A stretch of 39,062 nt of DNA, from the NCBI GenBank assembly GCA_021325315.1, contig JAJPHK010000121.1:1-39062 (forward strand), read 5' to 3'. The DNA comes from Alphaproteobacteria bacterium. Lineage in GTDB: Bacteria > Pseudomonadota > Alphaproteobacteria > Rhizobiales > Xanthobacteraceae. This document shows, piece after piece, positions 28,896 to 37,528 of the stretch. How positions within the stretch are numbered: the stretch's first letter is position 1; each line of letters starts with the position of its first letter. Under the pieces are notes generated by a model. That model was not told the origin of the DNA. It worked only from the letters and a program-made list of their open reading frames with translations, and searched no databases. The translations under genes were made by a program, and so were the position numbers.

Positions 28896-29344
28896 CAGGC
28901 GTTCCGTTTTCCGAACATCGCGGTGAAGCGCATCTCCATTACGCTCTCGCCGCGCTGGTTGAGGACATTGCATTCCTGCCGCACGAGGCCGACACCGGGG
29001 CGGCTCTTCGACTCGCGCTTGTCGAGGACCGTGTGGCGCACCCTCAGCGCGTCGCCGGGGCGGACCGGCAGTTTCCACTTCGTCTCGTCGATGCCGGGCG
29101 AGCCCTGCGAGCTCGTGTTCAGGATCAGGCCGTCGCAGAGAAGCCGCATCATGATTGCGCAAACGTGCCAGCCGGAGGCGCTCAGCCCGCCAAGCATGGT
29201 TTTCTTGGCGGCGTTCTCGTCGAGATGCATGGGCTGCGGGTCGAATTCGGAGGCGAAGGCCACGATCTCCTCGCGCGTTACCGTGCGCGGGCCCATTTCG
29301 CGAACCTCTCCGACGACGAAATCCTCGAAATAGATGCGGCTCAT
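28895..29344 (-). CDS. MaoC-like dehydratase (second copy)
   Basis: YFEDFVVGEVREMGPRTVTREEIVAFASEFDPQPMHLDENAAKKTMLGGLSASGWHVCAIMMRLL. Confidence 0.92.
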   Translation of the reverse strand: MSRIYFEDFVVGEVREMGPRTVTREEIVAFASEFDPQPMHLDENAAKKTMLGGLSASGWHVCAIMMRLLCDGLILNTSSQGSPGIDETKWKLPVRPGDALRVRHTVLDKRESKSRPGVGLVRQECNVLNQRGESVMEMRFTAMFGKRNA

Positions 29345-29433
29345 ACGGTCTTTAAGCGTGCCTTCATAATTCCGTCACAGAGAAAGCACGGAACGCCGCC
29401 GCTGTCATCCGCGCCGGTTGCAAGGCTGCTTTG

Positions 29434-30531
29434 CTAGTTGGCAAATCGGAAATGCAGCACGTCGCCGTCGGCGACCACGTAATCCTTGCCCTCCAGCCTG
29501 AGCTTGCCTGCCTCACGGGCGCCGGCTTCGCCCTTCAAGGCGACGTAATCCGGATAGGCGATGGTCTCGGCGCGGATGAAGCCCTTCTCGAAATCGCTGT
29601 GAATGACGCCCGCGGCCTGCGGCGCACGCGTGCCCTTGGTAATCGTCCAGGCGCGGGTCTCTTTCGGCCCGGCGGTGAAATAAGTGACGAGGTGCAGAAG
29701 CTCGTAGCCCGCGCGGATCAGGCGATCGAGGCCGGGCTCCTTCAGGCCGGCCTCTTTCAGGAATTCGGCGCGGTCTTCCGGCGGGAGCATGGCGATTTCG
29801 GATTCGATCTTCGCGGAAATCACGACAGTCACCGCGCCTTCGGCCTTGGCCTTCTCCTCCACCTTTTTCGAGTAGGCGTTGCCCGCCGCGGCGGCGCTTT
29901 CCTCGACATTGCAGACATACATCACGGGCTTCGCCGTGATCAGGCCGAGCGCACGGAAGGCGCTTTCCTCTTCGTCCTTGCGCTGCACGAGGCGCGCGGG
30001 CTTGCCCTCGGAGAGAAGCGCGATGGCGCGCTTCATCAGATCGACCGCAAGCAGCGACTCCTTGTCGCCGCCCTTGGCTTTTTTCTGTAGGCCGTCGACG
30101 CGCTTCTCGAGGCTCTCCAGGTCGGCGAGCATCAGCTCGGTTTCGACCGTCGCGGCGTCGGCGATCGGGTCGATCTTGCCTTCGACGTGGGTGATATCGC
30201 TGTCCTCGAAGCAACGGAGCACATGCGCGATGGCGTCGACCTCGCGGATATGCGCGAGGAACTGGTTGCCCAGGCCTTCGCCTTTCGACGCGCCGCGCAC
30301 GAGGCCGGCGATATCGACGAAGGTGAGGCGAGTGGGGATGATTTCGGCCGAGCCCGCGATCTTGGCGAGCGCCTCGAGCCGCGGATCGGGCACGGCGACC
30401 TCGCCCAGATTGGGCTCGATGGTGCAGAACGGATAATTCGCCGCCTGCGCCGCCGCAGTTTGCGTGAGCGCGTTGAAGAGCGTCGATTTGCCGACATTCG
30501 GCATGCCGACGATGCCGCACTTGAATCCCAT
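29434..30531 (-). CDS. ychF: Redox-regulated ATPase / GTP-binding protein YchF
   Basis: MGFKCGIVGMPNVGKSTLFNALTQTAAAQAANYPFCTIEPNLGEVAVPDPRL ... DIAGLVRGASKGEGLGNQFLAHIREVDAI. Confidence 0.98.
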   Translation of the reverse strand: MGFKCGIVGMPNVGKSTLFNALTQTAAAQAANYPFCTIEPNLGEVAVPDPRLEALAKIAGSAEIIPTRLTFVDIAGLVRGASKGEGLGNQFLAHIREVDAIAHVLRCFEDSDITHVEGKIDPIADAATVETELMLADLESLEKRVDGLQKKAKGGDKESLLAVDLMKRAIALLSEGKPARLVQRKDEEESAFRALGLITAKPVMYVCNVEESAAAAGNAYSKKVEEKAKAEGAVTVVISAKIESEIAMLPPEDRAEFLKEAGLKEPGLDRLIRAGYELLHLVTYFTAGPKETRAWTITKGTRAPQAAGVIHSDFEKGFIRAETIAYPDYVALKGEAGAREAGKLRLEGKDYVVADGDVLHFRFAN

Positions 30532-30537
30532 GATTTT

Positions 30538-31152
30538 CTATTCCGTTTCTTGATCGGGCGCGGCCGTCACCGGCGCCTTGCCGCTCGTCTGGATCGCGAG
30601 GTGCACGCGGTTTTGGAACTCCTCGGCCCGTCCGGCCGCGAGAAATTCGGCGGCGTTTGCTACGGCGTCCAGCACGACTTCAACCCACGGCCATTCATCC
30701 TTGAAAAAGTCAGACAGCACATAGGGATGAACGAGGTCCTTGTCGCCGGGATGCCCGATGCCGAGCCGCACGCGCTGATAGTCGTTGCCGCACAACGTGC
30801 TGATCGAGCGAAGGCCGTTGTGGCCGGCGTTCCCGCCGCCGATTTTCACGCGCACTTTCGCCGGCGCGAGATCGAGTTCGTCGTGAAACACGGTCACGCC
30901 GCCGAGCGGAACTTTGTAAAAATGTTGGGCCGCCAGAACGGCGTGGCCGGATTCGTTCATGAAGGTTTCGGGTTTCAAAAGAAGAATTTTCGCGCCCGCG
31001 ATCTCGCCTTCCGCGGCCTCGCCCTGAAAGCGCCGCCGCCACGGATTGAACCGGTGGCGGCGGTGGATCGTATCGACGGCGAGGAAACCGATATTGTGCC
31101 GGTTCCTGGAATAGCGCGGCCCCGGATTGCCGAGTCCCGCGAACAGAAGCAT
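30538..31152 (-). CDS. pth: Peptidyl-tRNA hydrolase
   Basis: [68 protein letters not shown]. Confidence 0.97.
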   Translation of the reverse strand: MLLFAGLGNPGPRYSRNRHNIGFLAVDTIHRRHRFNPWRRRFQGEAAEGEIAGAKILLLKPETFMNESGHAVLAAQHFYKVPLGGVTVFHDELDLAPAKVRVKIGGGNAGHNGLRSISTLCGNDYQRVRLGIGHPGDKDLVHPYVLSDFFKDEWPWVEVVLDAVANAAEFLAAGRAEEFQNRVHLAIQTSGKAPVTAAPDQETE

Positions 31153-31182
31153 GGATAGCCTCCGCGGCCGCGCCAGTTCCGA

Positions 31183-31950
31183 TTACTTCTTGCCTTTGTC
31201 GGCAGCCTTCGCGTCGGCCGCAGGAGCCGCAGCGCCGGCCGCGGGAGCGGCGGCACCCTCCGCCGGAGCGGCGGCGGGAGCGGCACCCTCGGCGCCTTCG
31301 GCACCCGGAGCGGCGGCCGCAGCGGCAGCGGCAAGCGCCGCTTCCTCGGCTTTCTGCTTGGCGAGCGCCTGCTCTTCGAGGTAGCCCGACGAGGAGACGA
31401 TGGTCGCGACGGTGAAATCACGATCGCGAATGACCGGCGTAATGCCCTCCGGCAGTTTCACCGCAGAGATATGCAGAGACTTGCCGATCTCGAGGCCGGT
31501 GAGGTCGGCCGTGATGAATTCCGGAATCTTCTCGACCGGGCAGATGAATTCGACCGTGTGGCGCACGATGTTCAGCGTGCCGCCGCGCTTGATGCCCGGC
31601 GATTCCTCGGCGTTGATGAATTTCATCGGGATCGCGACCCGGAGCTTCGCCCCCGGCGCAACGCGCTGGAAGTCGACATGCGTCGGCATGTCCTTCAGCG
31701 GATCGAGCTGAAAGCCGCGCGGGATCACCTGATGCTTTGTGCCGTCGAGTTCGAGGTCGAGCAGCGTGGTCAGGAAGTGGCCCGCGTAAATACGTTTCGA
31801 GAGCTCGCTGAAATCGAGCGAGATCGGAAGAGGGGGTTTCTTGTCGCCGTAGATCACGCCAGGCACTTTGCCTGCGCGGCGCGCGGCGCGAGCGGCCCCC
31901 TTGCCGACTCCCGGACGCGCGGAAGCTTTCAATACTGCTTTGGCAGTCAT
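31183..31950 (-). CDS. rplY: 50S ribosomal protein L25/general stress protein Ctc
   Basis: KASARPGVGKGAARAARRAGKVPGVIYG, FQLDPLKDMPTHVDFQRV; Ala-rich C-terminal tail. Start ATG at 31950. Confidence 0.95.
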   Translation of the reverse strand: MTAKAVLKASARPGVGKGAARAARRAGKVPGVIYGDKKPPLPISLDFSELSKRIYAGHFLTTLLDLELDGTKHQVIPRGFQLDPLKDMPTHVDFQRVAPGAKLRVAIPMKFINAEESPGIKRGGTLNIVRHTVEFICPVEKIPEFITADLTGLEIGKSLHISAVKLPEGITPVIRDRDFTVATIVSSSGYLEEQALAKQKAEEAALAAAAAAAAPGAEGAEGAAPAAAPAEGAAAPAAGAAAPAADAKAADKGKK

Positions 31951-32108
31951 GGATTTCGTCCTTTGTGTAGTGCTTGCGCCGCCTCCAGGGGTGCGGGGCG
32001 CCAAGCGCCGGTTTCTATAGCGATATCGGCCCCGTTGCGCAATGCGAGAGGGCTTGCGCTTGCGAGGGAGACCTGGAACGTGCAAATGCTCCTAAATAGC
32101 TGTTTCCA

Positions 32109-32675
32109 TTGAGCATATTAAGGGCTCTCATGCAGGCTTTTCGCCCCCGCTTCCTTGCCGTTCTGTCGTTCCTTTCGCTCGCGCTCTCGGCCTGCCTGGA
32201 ATCGAAGCTTCCCCTGTTCGACGAGACGAAAGCGGTGACGCCCGCGCCGCCCGGCCGTTACGAGGAGACGGTAAACAAATACGGGAAGCTGGAGAAGAAG
32301 CAGACCGGAACGCTCGCGCTCGTGGACCGTACCTATAGCTGGAAAGTAGACGACGAAGAGGGGACGACCTACTTCACGCTGTATGACATCGGCGGCGGAT
32401 TTTTCGTCGCCGCCTCGCGCATAAAAAACCCCACGCCGGACGATCCGTACACCTATGCGCTGTTCGAAGTTTCGAAAGACGGGTTTCTCGGCTATACGCC
32501 GAGCTGCGCCGACATCATGCAGATGCGGCAGCCGAAAGAGGATCTTCCGCAAGTGGACGGCAGCAACTGTTTGTACACGGATCGCGAGACGCTTGTGCGC
32601 TCGCTCAAACGATACGCGTCCGTCATGCTGCCTTCGAAACGTTACGTTCCGGTCAAGCCAGCAGAAAATAAGTAA
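32109..32675 (+). CDS. Putative lipoprotein of unknown function
   Basis: Signal sequence with lipobox-like LSAC, 188 aa. Start uncertain (TTG 32109 or ATG 32130). Confidence 0.7.
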   Translation: MSILRALMQAFRPRFLAVLSFLSLALSACLESKLPLFDETKAVTPAPPGRYEETVNKYGKLEKKQTGTLALVDRTYSWKVDDEEGTTYFTLYDIGGGFFVAASRIKNPTPDDPYTYALFEVSKDGFLGYTPSCADIMQMRQPKEDLPQVDGSNCLYTDRETLVRSLKRYASVMLPSKRYVPVKPAENK

Positions 32676-33495
32676 CGGCGAGCGCGATCGCTGCGAGCGC
32701 CGCGATGACGATCCAGAACCGGCGCTGGTCGCGGCGCATTCGATGGCGCAACCGTTCCAGCTCCTCGCGATAGGGACGGATCGACGCCTCGTGCGAAATC
32801 CTGTCGAAGGTGCCGGGCGGCCGCGCGAAGGCTTTTTCCAGCGCGCGATGTTCCTCGGCGACGAAGAACGCGTTCAGCCCGTCGTGATAGGCAAAGCGAT
32901 AACCGAACGGCGCGAGATAGGCGGTATATTCCTCGGCGCGATCCGGCACCTCGTCGACGCGGTCGACCATGTGGATCGTCACCGGCATTTTCGATTCGAG
33001 CAGGATGATCTTCGGACGATGACGGCGCAGGTCCAGTCCCCGGAGAACGGAAAGCTCCGTTCCCTCCACGTCGATCTTCAGGAAGTCGATGGCTTTGCCT
33101 TTGGCGTGCTCATCGAGCACGTCGGAAAGTTTCCGGAGCGGGACCTCGCGCTCGATGACTTCGAGGCCGTCCCTGCGATGCTGCTCGACGACGGCGGGAT
33201 CGGTCGTGGAATAGCCGTGCCACTTTCCGATCTCGTAAAAGGTAATCGAGCCGTCCTGTTCGCCGACCGCGATTTCAAGATTGATGTCGCGCGTGCGCTT
33301 CTTGCGGAGCGCCTGCATGTTCGCTGAAAGCGGCTCGATATTGATGCCCGACCAGCCCCGCTCGTAGAAAACGCGCGTGACATTGTCGATGTCGGGGTCG
33401 TTCGCGCCTACGTCGACGTAAAACCCTTCCGCGCCCGGGAAGGCGCGGGCGAGCATCACATCCTCGAAGTTCTGGGCGTAGCTCGTGACCGGCAC
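32653..33495 (-). CDS. FkbM-family methyltransferase with C-terminal TM anchor
   Basis: YAQNFEDVMLARAFPGAEGFYVDVGANDPDIDNVTRVFYERGWSGINIEP and IDFLKIDVEGTELSVLRGLDL are FkbM motifs; C-terminus WIVIAALAAIALAVTYFLLA. Confidence 0.9.
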   Translation of the reverse strand: MPVTSYAQNFEDVMLARAFPGAEGFYVDVGANDPDIDNVTRVFYERGWSGINIEPLSANMQALRKKRTRDINLEIAVGEQDGSITFYEIGKWHGYSTTDPAVVEQHRRDGLEVIEREVPLRKLSDVLDEHAKGKAIDFLKIDVEGTELSVLRGLDLRRHRPKIILLESKMPVTIHMVDRVDEVPDRAEEYTAYLAPFGYRFAYHDGLNAFFVAEEHRALEKAFARPPGTFDRISHEASIRPYREELERLRHRMRRDQRRFWIVIAALAAIALAVTYFLLA

Positions 33496-33532
33496 GGGGA
33501 CTCCGTCTGGCGCCGATGCTGGACGAGAAAGT

Positions 33533-34486
33533 TCAGTAGAACAAGCTGGAAACCGACTCTTCGCTCGACGTGCGCGCGATCGCCTCGCCCAAGAGCGGCG
33601 CGATCGGCAGCACGCGGATATTGCCCGCGGCCTTCACGGCGTCGGTCGGCTGGATCGAATCCGTAATCACAAGCTCTTTCATCTTGGAGGAAGTGATGCG
33701 CGAGACGGCGCCGCCGGAGAGCACGCCGTGTGTGATGTAGGCATAGACCTCGGTCGCGCCCTTTTCGAGAAGCGCTTCGGCCGCGTTCACGATGGTGCCG
33801 CCGGAGTCGATGATGTCGTCGACCAGGATGCAGGTCTGGCCCGCGACCTCGCCGATCACGTTCATCACTTCGGATTCGTTCGGGCGCTCGCGGCGCTTGT
33901 CGATGATGGCGAGCGGCGCGTCGATGCGCTTCGCGAGTCCGCGTGCGCGCACCACGCCGCCCACGTCGGGGGAGACCACGGTGACGTTCTTGAACTTCCG
34001 CTCCTTGATGTCGCGCACCATCACGGGCGAAGCGTAGAGATTGTCGGTCGGGATATCGAAGAAGCCCTGGATCTGTCCGGCGTGGAGATCGAGCGTGAGC
34101 ACGCGATCGGCGCCGGCATGCGTGATGAGATTGGCGACGAGCTTCGCCGATATCGGCGTGCGCGGACCGGGTTTGCGGTCCTGCCTCGCATAGCCGAAAT
34201 AGGGGATGGTCGCGGTGATGCGGCGGGCGGAGGCGCGCTTCAGCGCGTCGATGATGATGAGCAATTCCATCAAGTGGTCGTTCGCAGGGAACGAGGTGGA
34301 CTGCACCACGAAGACGTCGCGGCCGCGCACGTTCTCCTCGATCTCGACGAAGATCTCCATGTCGGCGAAGCGGCGGACGACCGCCTTGGTCATCGGCACT
34401 TCGAGATAGCCGCTGATCGCCTCCGCGAGCGTGCGATTCGAATTGCCGGCGACGATCTTGATATTCCCGTTATTGCGGGGCGCCAT
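33533..34486 (-). CDS. prs: Ribose-phosphate pyrophosphokinase
   Basis: [97 protein letters not shown]. Confidence 0.98.
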   Translation of the reverse strand: MAPRNNGNIKIVAGNSNRTLAEAISGYLEVPMTKAVVRRFADMEIFVEIEENVRGRDVFVVQSTSFPANDHLMELLIIIDALKRASARRITATIPYFGYARQDRKPGPRTPISAKLVANLITHAGADRVLTLDLHAGQIQGFFDIPTDNLYASPVMVRDIKERKFKNVTVVSPDVGGVVRARGLAKRIDAPLAIIDKRRERPNESEVMNVIGEVAGQTCILVDDIIDSGGTIVNAAEALLEKGATEVYAYITHGVLSGGAVSRITSSKMKELVITDSIQPTDAVKAAGNIRVLPIAPLLGEAIARTSSEESVSSLFY

Positions 34487-34584
34487 GGCAAGTTCCTCGT
34501 TCAGGCTTTCCGGGCCCAGTCGATAGACGCGCGGCCCTGCGCTGTAAAGTTAACGGCGCAAGCATCCAGAGACTTCTTTGGCGC

Positions 34585-35199
34585 TCAACGGGCGGTATCG
34601 TTGAAGGCGACGGCATGCGAGGGAAGCGCCGCGACCGGCGTGGCCATGTCTTGCGGGCCGGTATCCGGCGGGCTCGTATCCTGCGGCCCGGCGGCCGGAG
34701 CCGGTGAGGCGGGTAGCGTGCCCGCACCGCTCATGATCGCGTCCAGGCTGTTCGCGGCGATGCGTGCCAGAACCGCGTTATCGGCGAGCGCCCAGACGTC
34801 CTTGCGGCCGGGCCCGAGCCGCTCCTCGCCCGAGACGCGATAGGCGCGGTTGAGACGGCTGTCGTACACGTCGCCCACCCAGGAAATCCCCGCCTGCTTC
34901 TTCTCCACGTGGGCCGCGAGATAAAGACGGACGCGCCAGACCGCGGGGTTGGTGCGGGAGACGACCGGAAGCTGGCGCGTTTCGGCTTGCGACGAGAGCT
35001 GGGCGACGAGCCGCTGGAACACTTCCGGCGGCGGGCCGTCGATGGAATCGAAAGCGATGGCGCGGGGCGCGCTCGCGTTAATCGAGCCGGTGGTGAGATT
35101 GTCGTCGGTCTGGCAGGCAGCAAGCCACAGGCAAGCGAAAGCCGCAGCAACATGCGTGCACGAAAGCCTCGCCCGCAGGCGGGTCAGTAAAGACGGCAT
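34585..35199 (-). CDS. Putative lipoprotein of unknown function
   Basis: Signal peptide with LAAC lipobox, 204 aa, Pro-rich C-terminus. Confidence 0.7.
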   Translation of the reverse strand: MPSLLTRLRARLSCTHVAAAFACLWLAACQTDDNLTTGSINASAPRAIAFDSIDGPPPEVFQRLVAQLSSQAETRQLPVVSRTNPAVWRVRLYLAAHVEKKQAGISWVGDVYDSRLNRAYRVSGEERLGPGRKDVWALADNAVLARIAANSLDAIMSGAGTLPASPAPAAGPQDTSPPDTGPQDMATPVAALPSHAVAFNDTAR

Positions 35200-35316
35200 T
35201 GACGCATACCCCGTGCCGCCCGCGCTCCTTTTGCCGGAGCTTCGGCGGCGGGAAGTTTGTAGAGAGAATTTACGGCCGGGTCTAGGCGCTCGAATTCAGC
35301 GGCGTTTCACCTCCCA

Positions 35317-35625
35317 ATCATCACCGGGCCGCAGCGTCCCGTTCGCGCTGGCGAGCGAAGCGAGCAGCCAGCGCGAACCCTTTAAAAGCCGCGCCGGACC
35401 TTCGCTACGCTCAGTGGCGCGGCAGCGTAGCGAGCGGCTGACGCTGCGAGACACTCAAGTCGGCTGTTGCCGACTTGAGCCTTAAAATACGCAACTCGGG
35501 CAGGCCCGAGTTGCGGTGATCCATAGTGAAGCGCAGCGTGCGCGTAAGGCCATCATGGATTACCGGGTCTCGTCGCGCCGAACGGCTCGCTTTCGCTCGC
35601 CGGGCGCGACGGCCCGGTAATGACA
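35317..35625. repeat. Composite multi-hairpin repeat element, copy 1
   Basis: Bounded by TCATCACCGGGCC and GGCCCGGTAATGACA. Hairpins include GTTCGCGCTGG/CCAGCGCGAAC (35341-35378), CTCAAGTCGGC-TGTT-GCCGACTTGAG (35454-35479), GCAACTCGGGC-AG-GCCCGAGTTGC (35491-35514), and nested ATTACCGGG/CCCGGTAAT plus GTCGCGCC/GGCGCGAC. Nearly identical in inverted orientation to copy 2. Confidence 0.9.
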
Positions 35626-35645
35626 AACATTAGGGTCTAGCGGCG

Positions 35646-36416
35646 TTATTTCACGAGCGCGATGGCGGCGACGAGGCGGCCATAATCCGGCTCGCCTTTA
35701 TGGACCGAGCGGCGGTAGCTGAAGAAGCGCTCCTCGTCCGAATAGGTATCGAGGCAGAGGTCGTCGACGGTGCCGACACCCGCCTTTTTCAGCCGCATGG
35801 CGATATAGCCGGGAAGATCGAACAGCGAATGACGCTCGCGGTCGGCCGGCGCGAAGAAGCGGATGTTTTTGTGGTCGGCCTCGCGAAAGCGCGTGACGAA
35901 TTCCGGGCCGACTTCGTAGCTGTCCTGCCGGATGAGCGGGCCGATGGCGGCGGCAATGCGCGCGCGCTCGGCGCCGAGCGATTCCATCTTTTCGATCGCC
36001 GCTTCCAGAACGCCGCCAAGCGCGCCTTTCCAGCCGGCGTGCGCGCAGCCGATCACGCCCGCTTCGCCGTCCGCGAACAACACCGGGCCGCAGTCGGCGA
36101 CGGAAACGCCGACCGCGAGCGCGGGGGTCTTGCAAACGATCGCGTCCGCGCGCGGCGCATCTTCGCGCGTCCAGGGCTTGTCGGCGACGACCACATCGGC
36201 GGAGTGAATCTGAAAGCAGCTCACGAGATGGCCGCCGGGCACGCCGAGCGCATCCGCCATACGGCGGCGGTTTTCCTTGACGTTCTCAGGATCGTCTTTC
36301 GAGCCGAGCCCGCCATTCAGGCTTGCATAGATCCCGGTCGAAACGCCGCCTTCGCGCGTGAAGAAGGCATGACGGATGCCGGGGATGGTGGCGAGCGCCG
36401 CGGATTCGATTTTCAT
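35646..36416 (-). CDS. pgeF: Peptidoglycan editing factor PgeF / multicopper polyphenol oxidase (laccase-domain) family
   Basis: HAFFTREGGVSTGIYASLNGGLGSKDDPENVKENRRRMADALG, CFQIHSADVV, VADCGPVLFADGEAGVIGCAHAGWKGALGGVLEAAIEKM. Confidence 0.95.
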   Translation of the reverse strand: MKIESAALATIPGIRHAFFTREGGVSTGIYASLNGGLGSKDDPENVKENRRRMADALGVPGGHLVSCFQIHSADVVVADKPWTREDAPRADAIVCKTPALAVGVSVADCGPVLFADGEAGVIGCAHAGWKGALGGVLEAAIEKMESLGAERARIAAAIGPLIRQDSYEVGPEFVTRFREADHKNIRFFAPADRERHSLFDLPGYIAMRLKKAGVGTVDDLCLDTYSDEERFFSYRRSVHKGEPDYGRLVAAIALVK

Positions 36417-36439
36417 GTGTGCAGTTTGCTGCCGCCGCC

Positions 36440-37528
36440 TCAACTGTCAAACGCGGGCGGCGCGGAGAGTTTCGGATGGGTGAATGCGAAGGCCTTGAAT
36501 AGCTCGCCCATCTGGCGCGGCCCTTCGCCGATCAGGCGGGTAAGCGCCGCGTCGATGTCGGCGCGCGTTTTCGCGTCCTTGTTTTGCTTGAGGCGCTGGG
36601 CGCGCGGCTCGATGCCGAGCCGGCGCAGGAAAACGCCCTGCGCGATCGGGCCGTAGGTTTTGGCGCCGCATTTCTTGACGGCGGCCGCGAGCGCCTCGAA
36701 ATCCACGAGCGATGTGAGGTCGGCCTCGCCCGGCAATTCCAGCGGATCGGCGAATTCGTGCGCGCGCACGGCCTGCAGCGTGTGGGCGAGCGTGGTGCGG
36801 CGGTGTCCGTAATCGACGATCAGCATGGCGCCGCCGGATTTCGCCACGCGCCCGGCGATCTCGCGGATCGGGCCGAGATCGCGGCGCTCGAGCACGGAAT
36901 CCTCGAACGCCTTGCGCAGGCGGGGCGGCAGCGTTTCGTCGATGCCCGGCACGGGCACGGGATGCAGCCCGAACGCGAGCTTGCCGCCGGCGATTCCGAT
37001 ACGGCGCTCGCGCCAGCCGTCTTTCGTCTTTACGAACTGGTCGATCGGCAGCGCGTCGACAAATTCGTTGGCGACGGCGATCAGCGGGCCTTCCGGCAGG
37101 GTGTCTACATTCTTGTGCCAGGAAATCTTTGCGCCCGATGACGCAAGCGTTTCCTTCTGCCGCCCGGCGAGGACGGGACTTGTTTCGATGAGATGAATCC
37201 CGGCGGCTTTCAGAAAATTCGGAACGACCTTCGCCGCACGCAAAAGATCCTTCATCAGCGTGCCGCGGCCGGGGCCGAGCTCGACCAGGCGGAAGCGCGC
37301 CGGGCCGCCCATCATGCGCCAGACTTCGGCGCACCAGAGGCCGATCAGCTCGCCGAACATCTGGCTGATTTCCGGCGCGGTGGTGAAATCTCCGGCGGCG
37401 CCCAGCGGATCGCGCGTCGCGTAATAGCCGTGGCGCGGGTCGCTCAAGCAAAGCGCCATGTAGCGCGAGACCGGCATCGGGCCTTCGGCTTCGATGATCG
37501 CGCGGATTTCCTTCTCGAATGCGTTCAT
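36440..37528 (-). CDS. DUF185 class I SAM-dependent methyltransferase (MidA/NDUFAF7 family)
   Basis: GPMPVSRYMALCLSDPRHGYYATRDPLGAAGDFTTAPEISQMFGELIGLWCAEVW, LVELGPGRGTLMKDLLRA, ANEFVDALPIDQFV. Confidence 0.96.
   Translation of the reverse strand: MNAFEKEIRAIIEAEGPMPVSRYMALCLSDPRHGYYATRDPLGAAGDFTTAPEISQMFGELIGLWCAEVWRMMGGPARFRLVELGPGRGTLMKDLLRAAKVVPNFLKAAGIHLIETSPVLAGRQKETLASSGAKISWHKNVDTLPEGPLIAVANEFVDALPIDQFVKTKDGWRERRIGIAGGKLAFGLHPVPVPGIDETLPPRLRKAFEDSVLERRDLGPIREIAGRVAKSGGAMLIVDYGHRRTTLAHTLQAVRAHEFADPLELPGEADLTSLVDFEALAAAVKKCGAKTYGPIAQGVFLRRLGIEPRAQRLKQNKDAKTRADIDAALTRLIGEGPRQMGELFKAFAFTHPKLSAPPAFDS

Noticed and set aside
33485-34843. 452-aa + strand ORF opposite prs
   Set aside because: Antisense to prs, whose motifs are unambiguous.
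34949-35626. ORFs 34949..35485 (+) and 35411..35626 (-) sharing peptides such as ALASEASSQRE and DHRNSGLPELRILRLKSATADLSVSQ with ORFs near 38.2-38.9 kb
   Set aside because: The shared peptides are translations of the repeated multi-hairpin element, not a gene family.
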